Positions 51,851 to 61,657 of a stretch of DNA of 64,000 nt are shown here, one piece after another. Origin of the DNA: Pseudomonas maumuensis (GTDB lineage: Bacteria; Pseudomonadota; Gammaproteobacteria; Pseudomonadales; Pseudomonadaceae); NCBI RefSeq assembly GCF_019139675.1, contig NZ_CP077077.1, positions 4,650,001-4,714,000 of the forward strand, given 5' to 3'. Position 1 is the stretch's first letter, and every line of letters begins with the position of its first letter. The notes under the pieces were generated by a model. That model searched no databases. It had not been told where the DNA came from and was given only the letters and a program-made list of their open reading frames with translations. The position numbers and the translations under genes are program-made.

Positions 51851-53170
51851 TTAATCCGGATCCAACATCCCGTCACGATCCTGGGCCATTGGAGATCCCT
51901 GGCTCAGGTCGACCTGGAAGCGGCAGCCATGGGGCAGCGTTGCCGTCAGCGTCACGCGCCAGCCCTGGTCGTCACAGATGCGCTGGACCAGCGACAGGCC
52001 CAACCCCAACCCCTCGCCCCGACGCTCGTCACCGCGTACGAAGGGCCGGAACATCGCTTCGCGCTGCTCCTCCGGGATGCCCACACCACTGTCTTCCACG
52101 CTGAAGCCGTTGGCCTCCAGGCTGAGACGGATGTAACCGCTGTCGGTGTAGTGGGCGGCATTGCGCAGCAGGTTACCCATTACCGATTGCAGGAAGGTGG
52201 CGTTGTACAGCACCGGGCTGGCGCTGACCCGGCCATCGTAGTAAAGCGCCAATCCTTTCTGTTCGATGGTATCGCGCCAAACCCCGATCAAGTCATCGCC
52301 CACCTCACGCAGGGTCGCCCGCGACGCGACCGCACCTTCATCGCGTTGGGCCCGGGCCAGCATCAGGAAAGTCTTCACCAACTCGCGCATCTCCTCGGTG
52401 GCCCGGGCGATACGTTCGACCTGACTACGAGCACGGCTCTCGAGATTGGGGTTCTCCATCAGCAGCTCGCACGAGGTGGCCAAGACCATCAGCGGGGTAC
52501 GCAGTTCATGACTGACATCGCTGGTGAACAACCGCTCACGGGTCAAGGCATCACGCAGGCGCCCGAGGGTATCGTCGAAAGCGACGGCCAACTGACCGAC
52601 CTCATCCGCCGCATAATCCGGCGCCAAGGGCGGCGCCAGCCCCAGCAACTGGTCACGGTGGCGGACCTGGCGCGCCAGGCGGATCACTGGCGCCATCACC
52701 CGCCGCGCCAGCAGCCAGCCGAGGATCACCGCAAGGGCGAGGCTGAGCACGAAGCCAACCACGACGACGGCGAACAGCACCCGTTCGCGCTCCTCGAAGT
52801 CGCTTTGGTCCTGCAACAGCACATAATGGCGGCCATCGACGATCTCGACCATGGCGTGGTAAGAAAGCTGGTCGCGAAACACCTCGTGGAAGCCAGCCTC
52901 CAGATGGCGTAGATCCTTGGGCAATTCGAAATCGTCACGCCCGCCACTGAAGTAGAACAACTGGTCGGGGCGTGGCCGGTGGCTCCAATCGCTGACGCTG
53001 TCCATGCGTAGCAGACGCTGCAGGTCGCCGCCGAGCACCGACGAGATCAACCTCTCCTCCACCAGATGCACGGTGGCGACGATGCCGAAGGCAAAGGCCC
53101 CGGCCACCAATGCGCTCATCAGCGCAAAGGCGATGATGATGCGCTGGGCGAGGCTCTGCTTAAACTCCAT
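51851..53170 (-). CDS. colS: Sensor histidine kinase ColS
   Basis: This 439-residue membrane kinase phosphorylates ColR. It has a first helix at about 11-34, a periplasmic domain to about 131, a second helix, HAMP, HisKA with the phosphorylated histidine in SHELRTPL, and a HATPase domain (NLLRNAAHYT, DSGVGIPEEQ, GLGLGLSLV). The periplasmic sensor keeps H35, E38, H95, E96, E126 and E129, including the E-x-x-E motif (EERE at 126-129) reported for Zn2+/Fe3+ sensing in P. putida ColS. ATG 53170 overlaps the end of colR by 11 bases; this numbering also matches the known protein. Confidence 0.93.
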   Translation of the reverse strand: MEFKQSLAQRIIIAFALMSALVAGAFAFGIVATVHLVEERLISSVLGGDLQRLLRMDSVSDWSHRPRPDQLFYFSGGRDDFELPKDLRHLEAGFHEVFRDQLSYHAMVEIVDGRHYVLLQDQSDFEERERVLFAVVVVGFVLSLALAVILGWLLARRVMAPVIRLARQVRHRDQLLGLAPPLAPDYAADEVGQLAVAFDDTLGRLRDALTRERLFTSDVSHELRTPLMVLATSCELLMENPNLESRARSQVERIARATEEMRELVKTFLMLARAQRDEGAVASRATLREVGDDLIGVWRDTIEQKGLALYYDGRVSASPVLYNATFLQSVMGNLLRNAAHYTDSGYIRLSLEANGFSVEDSGVGIPEEQREAMFRPFVRGDERRGEGLGLGLSLVQRICDDQGWRVTLTATLPHGCRFQVDLSQGSPMAQDRDGMLDPD

Positions 53171-53843
53171 CGCGGCCCTCGGCGAGGCGATAGCCGACGC
53201 CATGGACGGTATGCAACAGCGGTTTGTCGAACGGTTTGTCGATCACCTGGCGCAGCTGGTGGACGTGGCTGCGCAGGCTATCGCTGTCGGGACAGTCGTC
53301 GCCCCACAAGGCTTCTTCCAGTACCTCGCGGCGCAACACATGAGGGCTCTTCTGCATCAGCACGGCCAGCAGCTTCAAACCTACGGGGTTGAGCTTGAGC
53401 AGGCGGCCCTGGCGGCTGACCTCCAGCGTGTCGAGGTCATAGCTCAGATCAGCGACCTGCAATGCACGCCGGCCACCACCCTGGGCGCGGCGCAGTACCG
53501 CTTCGATACGCGCGGCCAGCTCCGACAGCGCGAACGGCTTGAGCAAGTAGTCGTCGGCCCCCGAGCGGAAACCTTGCAGACGGTCGTCCAACTGATCGCG
53601 GGCGGTGAGCATGATCACCGGCGTGTCGCGGCGAGCATCCTCGCGCAGGCGCTTGCACAGCGTGTAGCCATCGATGCCCGGCAGCATGATGTCGAGCACG
53701 ATCAGGTCGTAGTGTTCGGTCGCGGCCAGGTGCAGGCCGGACAGGCCATCCTGGGCACAGTCGACGGTGTAGCCCTTCATGCCGAGGTAGTCGGCCAGGT
53801 TGGCCAGAATATCGCGGTTGTCTTCAACCAAAAGAATGCGCAT
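53160..53843 (-). CDS. colR: Response regulator ColR
   Basis: This 227-residue OmpR-family regulator has a receiver domain (residues 1-115) with acidic D8/D9-type residues, the phospho-acceptor aspartate in VLDIMLPG near 51 and lysine in LLKPF near 101, and a C-terminal winged helix with SDSLRSHVHQLRQVIDKP. ColR controls membrane-integrity and metal-stress genes, including LPS and lipid-modifying enzymes. AGGAG lies seven bases before ATG 53843; the longer frame is rejected. It heads the colR-colS-methyltransferase-wapQ operon. Confidence 0.93.
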   Translation of the reverse strand: MRILLVEDNRDILANLADYLGMKGYTVDCAQDGLSGLHLAATEHYDLIVLDIMLPGIDGYTLCKRLREDARRDTPVIMLTARDQLDDRLQGFRSGADDYLLKPFALSELAARIEAVLRRAQGGGRRALQVADLSYDLDTLEVSRQGRLLKLNPVGLKLLAVLMQKSPHVLRREVLEEALWGDDCPDSDSLRSHVHQLRQVIDKPFDKPLLHTVHGVGYRLAEGRDGV

Positions 53844-53938
53844 CGAGATCTCCTGTGCGGCGCTTCGCCGGGCGCGGCAGGCGCAGCTTACGGCCATTTG
53901 CCCGCATGGTGCCATGCCCTGAGCCGAATTCACCGGAC

Positions 53939-53954
53939 TTGACAGTTTTTTCAC
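53939..53954 (+). promoter_or_regulatory. ColR binding site upstream of the PAP2 gene
   Basis: TTGACAGTTTTTTCAC matches the published ColR consensus as I remember it (YYNA[C/G]NNYTTTTTCAC) at every fixed position. It lies 70 bases before the PAP2 start and 95 bases upstream of colR, so ColR probably controls the phosphatase gene and perhaps itself. Confidence 0.78.
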
Positions 53955-54023
53955 CGATCATTCACGGACACAGGATAGCGGCCCCACGACAATGCCCCGT
54001 CTCTTACACCTTCTGGAGTCACC

Positions 54024-54752
54024 ATGCAGGCTAGCGTCCCTCCTCGCCCGATCAATTTGTGGCTGTACCTGGGCATCCCATTCATCACTGTCGTGACCCT
54101 GGTCCTGCTGGAATGGACCTCACTGGACATGGACCTGGCCAACCTGCTCTACGACCCGGTCGCCGGCGGGTTCATCGGCCGCCATAGCTATGTGCTGGAA
54201 AACATCCTGCATGACCGCGTCAAGCAGGGTGTGATCCTGTTCGGTCTGCTTGCAGTGGCCGGGTTCGCCCTGAGCTTCTTCTGGAGCCGGCTGACGGGCT
54301 GGCGCCGCGAGTTGGGTTGCCTGGTACTGGCGCTAGCGCTGTCGACGGCCTTCGTCACACCACTGAAGAAGGTGACCCAGGTGCAATGCCCATGGAGTCT
54401 GACCCAGTTCGGTGGCAAGGAAGCCTACAGCAAGTTGCTCGAAGCCCGCCCGGCTACCGACAAGCCTGGCCTGTGCTGGCCCGGTGGGCATGCGGCGACC
54501 GGGTTCTGCCTGTTCGGCCTGTTCTTCATGCTGCGTGACCGCAAGCCACGCCTGGCCCGGCTCGCGCTGGCAGTGGCCTTCGTGGCCGGCTCGGTGCTGT
54601 CGATCGGGCGGATGATGCAGGGCGCGCACTTCCTCTCGCACAACGTATGGACGGCGGTGTTCTGCTGGCTGATCGGGCTGGGGTCGTACTACCTGATTCT
54701 GTATCGCCACGCGACGGCCAAACTACCTGCCGTCGAGCGCAGCGCAGCCTGA
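54024..54752 (+). CDS. PAP2-family membrane phosphatase
   Basis: This 242-residue inner-membrane protein has about six helices and the PAP2 lipid-phosphatase motifs: K-x5-P type TPLKKVTQVQCPW near residue 110-122, the central CWPGGHAATGF near 148-158 (P-G-H), and S-R-x5-H-like SIGRMMQGAHFLSHNVW near 190-206. Such enzymes dephosphorylate undecaprenyl or phosphatidyl lipids or transfer phosphate to lipid A. The ColR box upstream suggests it belongs to the ColRS envelope-stress regulon. Confidence 0.88.
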   Translation: MQASVPPRPINLWLYLGIPFITVVTLVLLEWTSLDMDLANLLYDPVAGGFIGRHSYVLENILHDRVKQGVILFGLLAVAGFALSFFWSRLTGWRRELGCLVLALALSTAFVTPLKKVTQVQCPWSLTQFGGKEAYSKLLEARPATDKPGLCWPGGHAATGFCLFGLFFMLRDRKPRLARLALAVAFVAGSVLSIGRMMQGAHFLSHNVWTAVFCWLIGLGSYYLILYRHATAKLPAVERSAA

Positions 54753-54775
54753 CCCTTGGCAGGGGCAGGAAAACG

Positions 54776-54812
54776 AAGAAGCCCCGGTTCTCACGAACCG
54801 GGGCTTCTTCTT
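54776..54812. terminator. Bidirectional terminator between PAP2 and groL
   Basis: GAAGCCCCGGTTC-TCAC-GAACCGGGGCTTC forms a 13-bp perfect stem flanked by AAGAA and TTCTT, between convergent genes. It should end both transcripts. Confidence 0.88.
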
Positions 54813-54833
54813 GGTACTGGGGGTAAGGCTGGC

Positions 54834-56480
<1,647 letters not shown>

Positions 56481-56522
56481 TTAATCCTTGGAATTCTTTG
56501 GAGTAACGGGAAGTCGGGGAAA

Positions 56523-56816
56523 TCAGCCTTCGATAACGGCCAGGATTTCGTTCTCGGCCATGACCAGCAGGTCTTCGCCATCGACTTTCACGGTGTTGCT
56601 GCCCGAGTAAGGGCCGAAAACCACTTTGTCACCCACTTTCACGGCCAGCGCACGTACTTCGCCGTTGTCCAGGATACGACCGGTACCGACGGCAACGACT
56701 TCACCGCGGTTTGGTTTTTCAGCGGCCGAACCCGGCAGGACGATACCGCCAGCGGTTTTCGATTCTTCTTCGCTGCGACGGATAACGACGCGGTCATGCA
56801 GAGGACGAAGCTTCAT
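56523..56816 (-). CDS. groS: Co-chaperonin GroES
   Basis: This 97-residue heptameric lid of the GroEL cage has the family start [14 protein letters not shown], the mobile loop [18 protein letters not shown] and the C-terminal [12 protein letters not shown] 56816 is the true start; ten more codons are open upstream without a matching N-terminus. It is first in the groSL operon, with a sigma-32 promoter upstream. Confidence 0.98.
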   Translation of the reverse strand: MKLRPLHDRVVIRRSEEESKTAGGIVLPGSAAEKPNRGEVVAVGTGRILDNGEVRALAVKVGDKVVFGPYSGSNTVKVDGEDLLVMAENEILAVIEG

Positions 56817-56964
56817 TGTCGATCTCTCCCAAATTGTGGTTTTCATCGGCCGGTGTCAGCACCGGCGGGTTGATTCGATCCGGCGTTGCCGGGGGTGGCC
56901 CGCACCGGGCGAACCACCTGTGTCATGTCTGGTGTCGCCACCAGAAACCTTGCGGTGACCACAT

Positions 56965-56992
56965 ACATGAGGCCGACAAAATCGATTACAAG
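56965..56992 (-). promoter_or_regulatory. Sigma-32 heat-shock promoter of groSL
   Basis: On the minus strand, CTTGTAA, a 13-base spacer and CCTCATGT match the heat-shock consensus (CTTGAAA / CCCCATNT) at 6 of 7 and 7 of 8 positions (counting N as a match), 149 bases before the groS ATG. Confidence 0.72.
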
Positions 56993-57026
56993 GCTTGCAA
57001 GGAAATTTTTTCACCCCCATCGCAAC

Positions 57027-57075
57027 AGCGGGCTTGCCTCGCGACAGCTTCAGCCATCGCGGGACAAGCCCGCTC
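57027..57075. repeat. REP-like inverted repeat upstream of the groS promoter
   Basis: AGCGGGCTTGCCTCGCGA faces TCGCGGGACAAGCCCGCT across 13 bases, with two mismatches in 18. It separates fxsA from the groSL promoter and may end fxsA transcription. Confidence 0.7.
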
Positions 57076-57094
57076 CAACAACCCACCCTCGGTA

Positions 57095-57556
57095 TTACTT
57101 GTCGCGGCGCTCGTACTCGCCCTCGATCACGTTCGGACGCTGGCCGCCATCGCGGGGCTGGGCCTGGAACGGATCGTCCTGGAACGCCCGTTGGCGCATG
57201 GCCTGCTCTTCGGCGCGGCGGCGCAACTTGCCGGCCACCAGGCGGCGGGTAAAGGGCAGCAGGCACAGCAGGCCCAGCACATCGCTGATGAAGCCCGGCA
57301 ACAGCAGCAGGCCACCACCGACAGCGAGCATCAAGCCCTGGAACATGTCTTCGGCTGGCAGCTCGCCGCGCTGCAGGCTCTCCCGGGCACGCAGGGCGGT
57401 GGCCAGGCCGGCCACGCGCATCACCAGCACACCCAGGGCGGAACCGGCGATGATCAGCAGCAGCGCCGGAAAGAAACCGATGGCCGCGCTGACCTTGACG
57501 AAGACGAACAGCTCCAGCACGGGGAAAAGCAGTAACAGCAGTAGAAAAGCACGCAT
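57095..57556 (-). CDS. fxsA: FxsA-family membrane protein
   Basis: This 153-residue inner-membrane protein has three or four hydrophobic helices (residues 4-20, 25-45, 75-100) and a hydrophilic tail. E. coli FxsA suppresses exclusion of phage T7 by the F plasmid; its normal job is unknown. The gene commonly sits just upstream of groESL, as here. ATG 57556 has GAGGAA upstream. Confidence 0.86.
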   Translation of the reverse strand: MRAFLLLLLLFPVLELFVFVKVSAAIGFFPALLLIIAGSALGVLVMRVAGLATALRARESLQRGELPAEDMFQGLMLAVGGGLLLLPGFISDVLGLLCLLPFTRRLVAGKLRRRAEEQAMRQRAFQDDPFQAQPRDGGQRPNVIEGEYERRDK

Positions 57557-57622
57557 CAAGTGTTCCTCGACGGAAGAGAATCTTCCTGTAAGACCATCAG
57601 ATGGATGCCTCGACGTCGGTTT

Positions 57623-58354
57623 TCAACCCTCGGCACTTTCCACGACCGGCCACTGGTCAGCGCGAGCCAGTAATACCAAGGCTTCGCGGACTTGTGTCGG
57701 CGTATTGCAAGTGCTCGGGAAGGCCAACCAATGCACCCCCTGGCCAATACGTAGGTGCATGCCTTCGCTGTCGATACCGACCAGCTCGGCCGGCGTGCTG
57801 CGCGGCAGCCCGGTCAACTCGACGTAGTGGGCAATAGCGTTGGCATGGTCACTGTTCATATGCTCGATCATGCTGGTCTCGGCCTTGCCGGCGAAGGGAT
57901 TGGCCAGCGTGACCTGATCGAGCCAGTGGATCGCGCCGAAGCCGCCGATGTAACGGTGACGTACCGGTTCGAGTACCCAGAAGTCGAAATCGTGGGCCTT
58001 GTGGTAGTTGGCCGACTCGGGGAAGTAACGGTAGTAGCGGCCCGCGGCGGCTTCAATAGTTGCTTCGTCCGTGAGCTTGCGCGCCTCGGCCATTACCGTC
58101 AGCCGCCCCACCGCCTGGACATCTTCGGCCTCGCGCTCGCCAACCAGCATCGAGCACTTGGGATCCTTCTGCAGGTTATGGGTGTGCTGGGCGATGCGGC
58201 TGATGAGGATCAGCGGATGGCCGTCGGCGTCGAGGCAGTACGGCACCACCGAACCGAAGGGGAAACCGGGCATCGATTTGGAATGGGTGGAGAGGACGCC
58301 GCGGTACTCCTTGAGCAGCAGTTCCCGGGCGGGGCGAAGGGCGTTGGTACTCAC
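57623..58354 (-). CDS. HugZ-family haem utilisation/PNPOx-like protein
   Basis: This 243-residue cytoplasmic protein has an N-terminal split-barrel FMN/PNPOx-like domain (residues 5-150, TNALRPARELLLKEYRGVLSTHSK) and a C-terminal DUF2470 domain (MIEHMNSDHANAIAHYVELTG near 165-185) as in HugZ, the haem-degrading protein of Helicobacter and Campylobacter. Whether it cleaves haem is unproven. The start is GTG 58354 with AGGAG seven bases upstream; a longer ATG frame lacks a ribosome site. Confidence 0.82.
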   Translation of the reverse strand: MSTNALRPARELLLKEYRGVLSTHSKSMPGFPFGSVVPYCLDADGHPLILISRIAQHTHNLQKDPKCSMLVGEREAEDVQAVGRLTVMAEARKLTDEATIEAAAGRYYRYFPESANYHKAHDFDFWVLEPVRHRYIGGFGAIHWLDQVTLANPFAGKAETSMIEHMNSDHANAIAHYVELTGLPRSTPAELVGIDSEGMHLRIGQGVHWLAFPSTCNTPTQVREALVLLARADQWPVVESAEG

Positions 58355-58437
58355 TGTAGGGCTCCTGGCGGCGGACTGGATGGGTGACAAGATAAGCATT
58401 ATCACCCACCGCTGCCACTGGGTCTGCTGCGCAGACC

Positions 58438-58463
58438 ATCGCCGGCAAGCCGGCTCCCACAGG
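58438..58463. repeat. REP element, single unit
   Basis: ATCGCCGGCAAGCCGGCTCC followed by CACAGG, the same core as at 14158 and 63000, between the HugZ-like gene and the DUF481 gene. Confidence 0.75.
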
Positions 58464-58483
58464 AGGCGAGGTGCCCCTGCGAT

Positions 58484-59491
58484 CTACCAGGTAACGCCGA
58501 ACCCGGCGGTATAGCGGGTCTTGTCCAGGTCGCTGTCGCTGGTGCCCTTGATCAGGTCCTTCTCCGCCTTGAGGTTGAGCGAGGCCCACTCGGTGACCTT
58601 GTAGCGCAGGCCCATCTCGGCATCCAGTGAGTAGTCGGCCACGCCGCCCAGCGGCTTGCCGAATTCGCCATTGGTGAAGAACTCGACCTTCTTGCCGATC
58701 AGGTAACGGTTGTAGTCCCACTTCACCGCGGCGGAATAGAAATTGTCCTTGCCACCGTCGCGGTACTCGAAGTCGGTGCGGTTGATCAGCGAACCCAGCG
58801 AGAACGCGCCGAGCTCGTCATCCCAGAACTGATAGCCCGGGCCGGTACCGACGGTACGCTGGCGGGCCAGATCCTCGATATGGTCACGCTTGTATTCCAG
58901 GCGCCCCTGCCAGAACCACTTCTCGGTGATGAAGCGGTCCAGCGCGTACTCGGCGCTCCAGTTGTTGGTGGTGGTGACGTCGTCCTTGGTCTCGCGGTTG
59001 TATTCGCCTTCGGCGTTGTGCCGCCAGCGGCCATGGCGGGCGGTGGTCTTGAAGCTGACGTCATAGTCGTCGGTGTTGTTCTCGGCGCGCTTGTAGTCCA
59101 TCGCCACATCGACGTTGCCCTTCCACAGGAAATCCTCCAGCACCGGACGCGGCTTCATGATCTGCTCGATGCTGGCCAGCTCGACGGTCTTCGGTGCCTC
59201 GCCGTTGGCCAGGGTCACCTTGCCGGGTTCGGCGGCCTTCAGCGCCTTGGCCTTCTCGCCGCTGTAGGCGTCTTGCTTGACCAGCAGTTCCTGATCGCTT
59301 TCCAGCGTCTTTACCTGCTTCCAGTCCAGGGCGATCGACCCGCCGTAGGGGGTTTCCAGCAGCAGCTTGCCGCCGTCGAAGACCTTGATCTTGCCGCTCA
59401 GGCGGTCACCGTTCTTCATCCACACGGTGTCGGCGAGCACGGGCGTGCAAAGGGACGCAGCGATAAGGCACAGCAGGGTTCTAGAAGACAT
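58484..59491 (-). CDS. DUF481-family outer-membrane beta-barrel protein
   Basis: This 335-residue exported protein has a signal peptide (residues 1-20, ending PVLA), an N-terminal region starting DTVWMKNGDRLSGKIKVFDG that resembles the small beta domain often placed before DUF481, and from about 120 a beta barrel with alternating aromatic strands, ending FGVTW. DUF481 proteins are outer-membrane or surface proteins of unclear function. No partner is nearby. It is divergent from the alkyltransferase-like gene. Confidence 0.82.
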   Translation of the reverse strand: MSSRTLLCLIAASLCTPVLADTVWMKNGDRLSGKIKVFDGGKLLLETPYGGSIALDWKQVKTLESDQELLVKQDAYSGEKAKALKAAEPGKVTLANGEAPKTVELASIEQIMKPRPVLEDFLWKGNVDVAMDYKRAENNTDDYDVSFKTTARHGRWRHNAEGEYNRETKDDVTTTNNWSAEYALDRFITEKWFWQGRLEYKRDHIEDLARQRTVGTGPGYQFWDDELGAFSLGSLINRTDFEYRDGGKDNFYSAAVKWDYNRYLIGKKVEFFTNGEFGKPLGGVADYSLDAEMGLRYKVTEWASLNLKAEKDLIKGTSDSDLDKTRYTAGFGVTW

Positions 59492-59643
59492 AAGCGCAAT
59501 ATGGGTTCGATTCGACGAAAAAGCCGGGCATTATCCAGATACCGACAACCTGAGCAAGGACAGACCCATCCCATGCCGATGAGTTCCACTCGCATTTGTC
59601 GCCCCCTTCTGTCCGGTTTCATCTACAGCACAGGGATCCTCTG

Positions 59644-59997
59644 ATGTCCGCAATCGATCCGCAAGCTGCCCAGGATGTAGAAGCCCGACGAATGGCGCTG
59701 TATTCCGTCCTCGGCCAGGTGCCGTCGGGAAAGGTTGTCAGCTACGGGCAACTGGCCGAGCTTGCAGGCCTTGGCCGCGCGGCGCGCTGGGTCGGGCGCA
59801 CACTTTCGCAGCTACCCCAGGACACCCGCCTGCCCTGGCACCGGGTACTGGGCGCGGGTGGCAGGCTGAGCCTGGCCCTGGGCACGCCGTCGGGCGACGA
59901 ACAACGCGCCCGGCTGCGCGCAGAAGGCGTGAATGTGGCCAATAATCGTGTGGATATGGCGCGCCATGGCTGGCGTCCGATGGAGCACAGCGGTTAG
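59644..59997 (+). CDS. Alkyltransferase-like protein (MGMT family)
   Basis: This 117-residue protein of the O6-alkylguanine-DNA alkyltransferase fold contains the DNA-binding helix-turn-helix (GKVVSYGQLAELAGLGRAARWVG) and the active-site motif position LPWHRVL, where the usual PCHR has tryptophan instead of cysteine. Such ATL proteins cannot take the alkyl group but bind damaged bases and hand them to nucleotide excision repair. AGGGA lies about 8 bases before ATG 59644. Confidence 0.87.
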   Translation: MSAIDPQAAQDVEARRMALYSVLGQVPSGKVVSYGQLAELAGLGRAARWVGRTLSQLPQDTRLPWHRVLGAGGRLSLALGTPSGDEQRARLRAEGVNVANNRVDMARHGWRPMEHSG

Positions 59998-60041
59998 AGT
60001 GCGCGCTTTGTTTTCGCAAACCTTGAGGCAGATGTTGGCCC

Positions 60042-61589
60042 ATGCCCCGTAAAACCTGGCGCGCTGCGCTCGCTGCCTATGCCAGCCCGTCAACTTTGGT
60101 GCTTTTGCTGCTCGGATTCGCCGCCGGCCTGCCGTACATGCTGGTGTTCTCGACGCTGTCGGTGTGGCTGCGCGAGGCCGGCGTGGCCCGCGAGACCATC
60201 GGCTATGCCAGCCTGATCGGCCTCGCCTACGCGTTCAAATGGGTCTGGTCGCCGCTGCTCGACCAGTGGCGCCTGCCGCTGCTCGGCGGCATGGGCCGGC
60301 GCCGTTCGTGGCTGCTGCTGTCGCAGCTGCTGGTGGTACTCGGGCTGGTCGGCATGGGCTTCTGCGACCCGCAGAAACACCTGTCGTGGCTGGTCGCCCT
60401 GGCAGTGCTGGTGGCCTTCGCCTCGGCGACCCAGGACATCGCCGTCGACGCCTACCGCCTGGAAATCGCCGATGACCAACGCCAGGCAGCGCTGGCTGCC
60501 AGCTACATGGCCGGCTACCGGGTCGCTGCCCTGCTTGCCACCGCCGGTGCGCTGTTCTTCGCCGAGTGGTTCGGCTCCACCGGTTTCAGCTACCTGCACG
60601 AAGCCTGGACCGGTACCTACGTACTGTTCGGCGTGCTGATGCTGCCTGCGGTGTTCACCACCCTGGTGATGCGTGAGCCCCCGGTACCACTGCGCACCCA
60701 GCTGTCGGCCGCGCGCTATGGCTTGATGCACCAGCTGGCGTCGGTGTTCGTGCTGATCATCCTGCTGGTCTCGGTGCCGGCCAGTTTCACCCAGATGTTC
60801 AACACCGATTGGGGCAGCGTGGCGTTCGGCGATGCGACCATGCTCGACCTGCTGCTCGAAGACCGTGCCTTCCTGCGCCTGATCCTCTATGTGCTGCTGA
60901 CCTGGGCGTGCCTGTCGTCCCTCGGTCGTCGCGGCCTGGCGCCGGTGCTCACGCCGGTCAACGACTTCATCGTGCGCTATCGCTGGCAGGCCCTGCTGCT
61001 GCTCGGGCTGATCGCCACCTACCGCATGTCCGATACGGTGATGGGCGTGATGGCCAACGTGTTCTACATCGACATGGGCTTCACCAAGGACCAGATCGCC
61101 AGCGTCAGCAAGATCTTCGGCCTGATCATGACCCTGGTCGGCGCCGGCGCCGGCGGCCTGCTTATCGTGCGCTTCGGCATCCTGCCGATCCTGTTCATCG
61201 GCGGCGCTGCCTCCGCAGCCACCAACATCCTGTTCCTGATGCTGGCCGACATGGGCCCGAACCTGGAAATGCTGGTGGTCACCATCTCGCTGGACAACTT
61301 CAGTTCGGGGCTCGCCACCTCGGCCTTCGTCGCCTACCTGTCGAGCCTGACCAACCTGAAGTTCTCGGCCACCCAGTACGCCCTGCTCAGCTCGATCATG
61401 CTGCTGCTGCCGCGCCTGATTGGTGGCTACTCCGGGGTCATGGTAGAGAAATTCGGCTATCACGACTTCTTCCTGGTCACCGCCCTGCTGGGCGTACCGA
61501 CACTGATACTGATCGCCCTGCATTGGCGCCAGGAAATCGGTCGGGGAAAGCCGGCGCCGGTGGAAAGCCCGGCGGCTGAACAACACTAG
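60042..61589 (+). CDS. ampG: Muropeptide permease AmpG
   Basis: This 515-residue inner-membrane MFS permease imports anhydro-muropeptides from wall turnover for recycling and, in many pseudomonads, for beta-lactamase induction. It has 12-14 hydrophobic segments; conserved parts include LGFAAGLPYMLVFSTLSVWLREAG near residue 24 and ASATQDIAVDAYRLE near 130, a region typical of AmpG. It is followed by a palindrome. Neighbourhood (mscS downstream) matches P. aeruginosa ampG. Confidence 0.9.
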   Translation: MPRKTWRAALAAYASPSTLVLLLLGFAAGLPYMLVFSTLSVWLREAGVARETIGYASLIGLAYAFKWVWSPLLDQWRLPLLGGMGRRRSWLLLSQLLVVLGLVGMGFCDPQKHLSWLVALAVLVAFASATQDIAVDAYRLEIADDQRQAALAASYMAGYRVAALLATAGALFFAEWFGSTGFSYLHEAWTGTYVLFGVLMLPAVFTTLVMREPPVPLRTQLSAARYGLMHQLASVFVLIILLVSVPASFTQMFNTDWGSVAFGDATMLDLLLEDRAFLRLILYVLLTWACLSSLGRRGLAPVLTPVNDFIVRYRWQALLLLGLIATYRMSDTVMGVMANVFYIDMGFTKDQIASVSKIFGLIMTLVGAGAGGLLIVRFGILPILFIGGAASAATNILFLMLADMGPNLEMLVVTISLDNFSSGLATSAFVAYLSSLTNLKFSATQYALLSSIMLLLPRLIGGYSGVMVEKFGYHDFFLVTALLGVPTLILIALHWRQEIGRGKPAPVESPAAEQH

Positions 61590-61605
61590 GCCATTACCGG
61601 CCTTT

Positions 61606-61653
61606 ATCGCGGGGCAAATCGCATCGGTGCGCCGATACGACTTGCCCCGCGAT
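61606..61653. repeat. Palindrome after ampG
   Basis: ATCGCGGGGCAAATCG faces CGACTTGCCCCGCGAT (one mismatch in 16), with an inner ATCGG-TGCG-CCGAT hairpin. The same outer core occurs after pykA at 13149-13182. It lies between convergent genes and may stop transcription. Confidence 0.7.
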
Positions 61654-61657
61654 GTTT

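Noticed and set aside
57001..57014. Second ColR box (AAATTTTTTCAC) near groS
   Set aside because: Only the TTTTTCAC half fits; the YYNA[C/G] half is missing.
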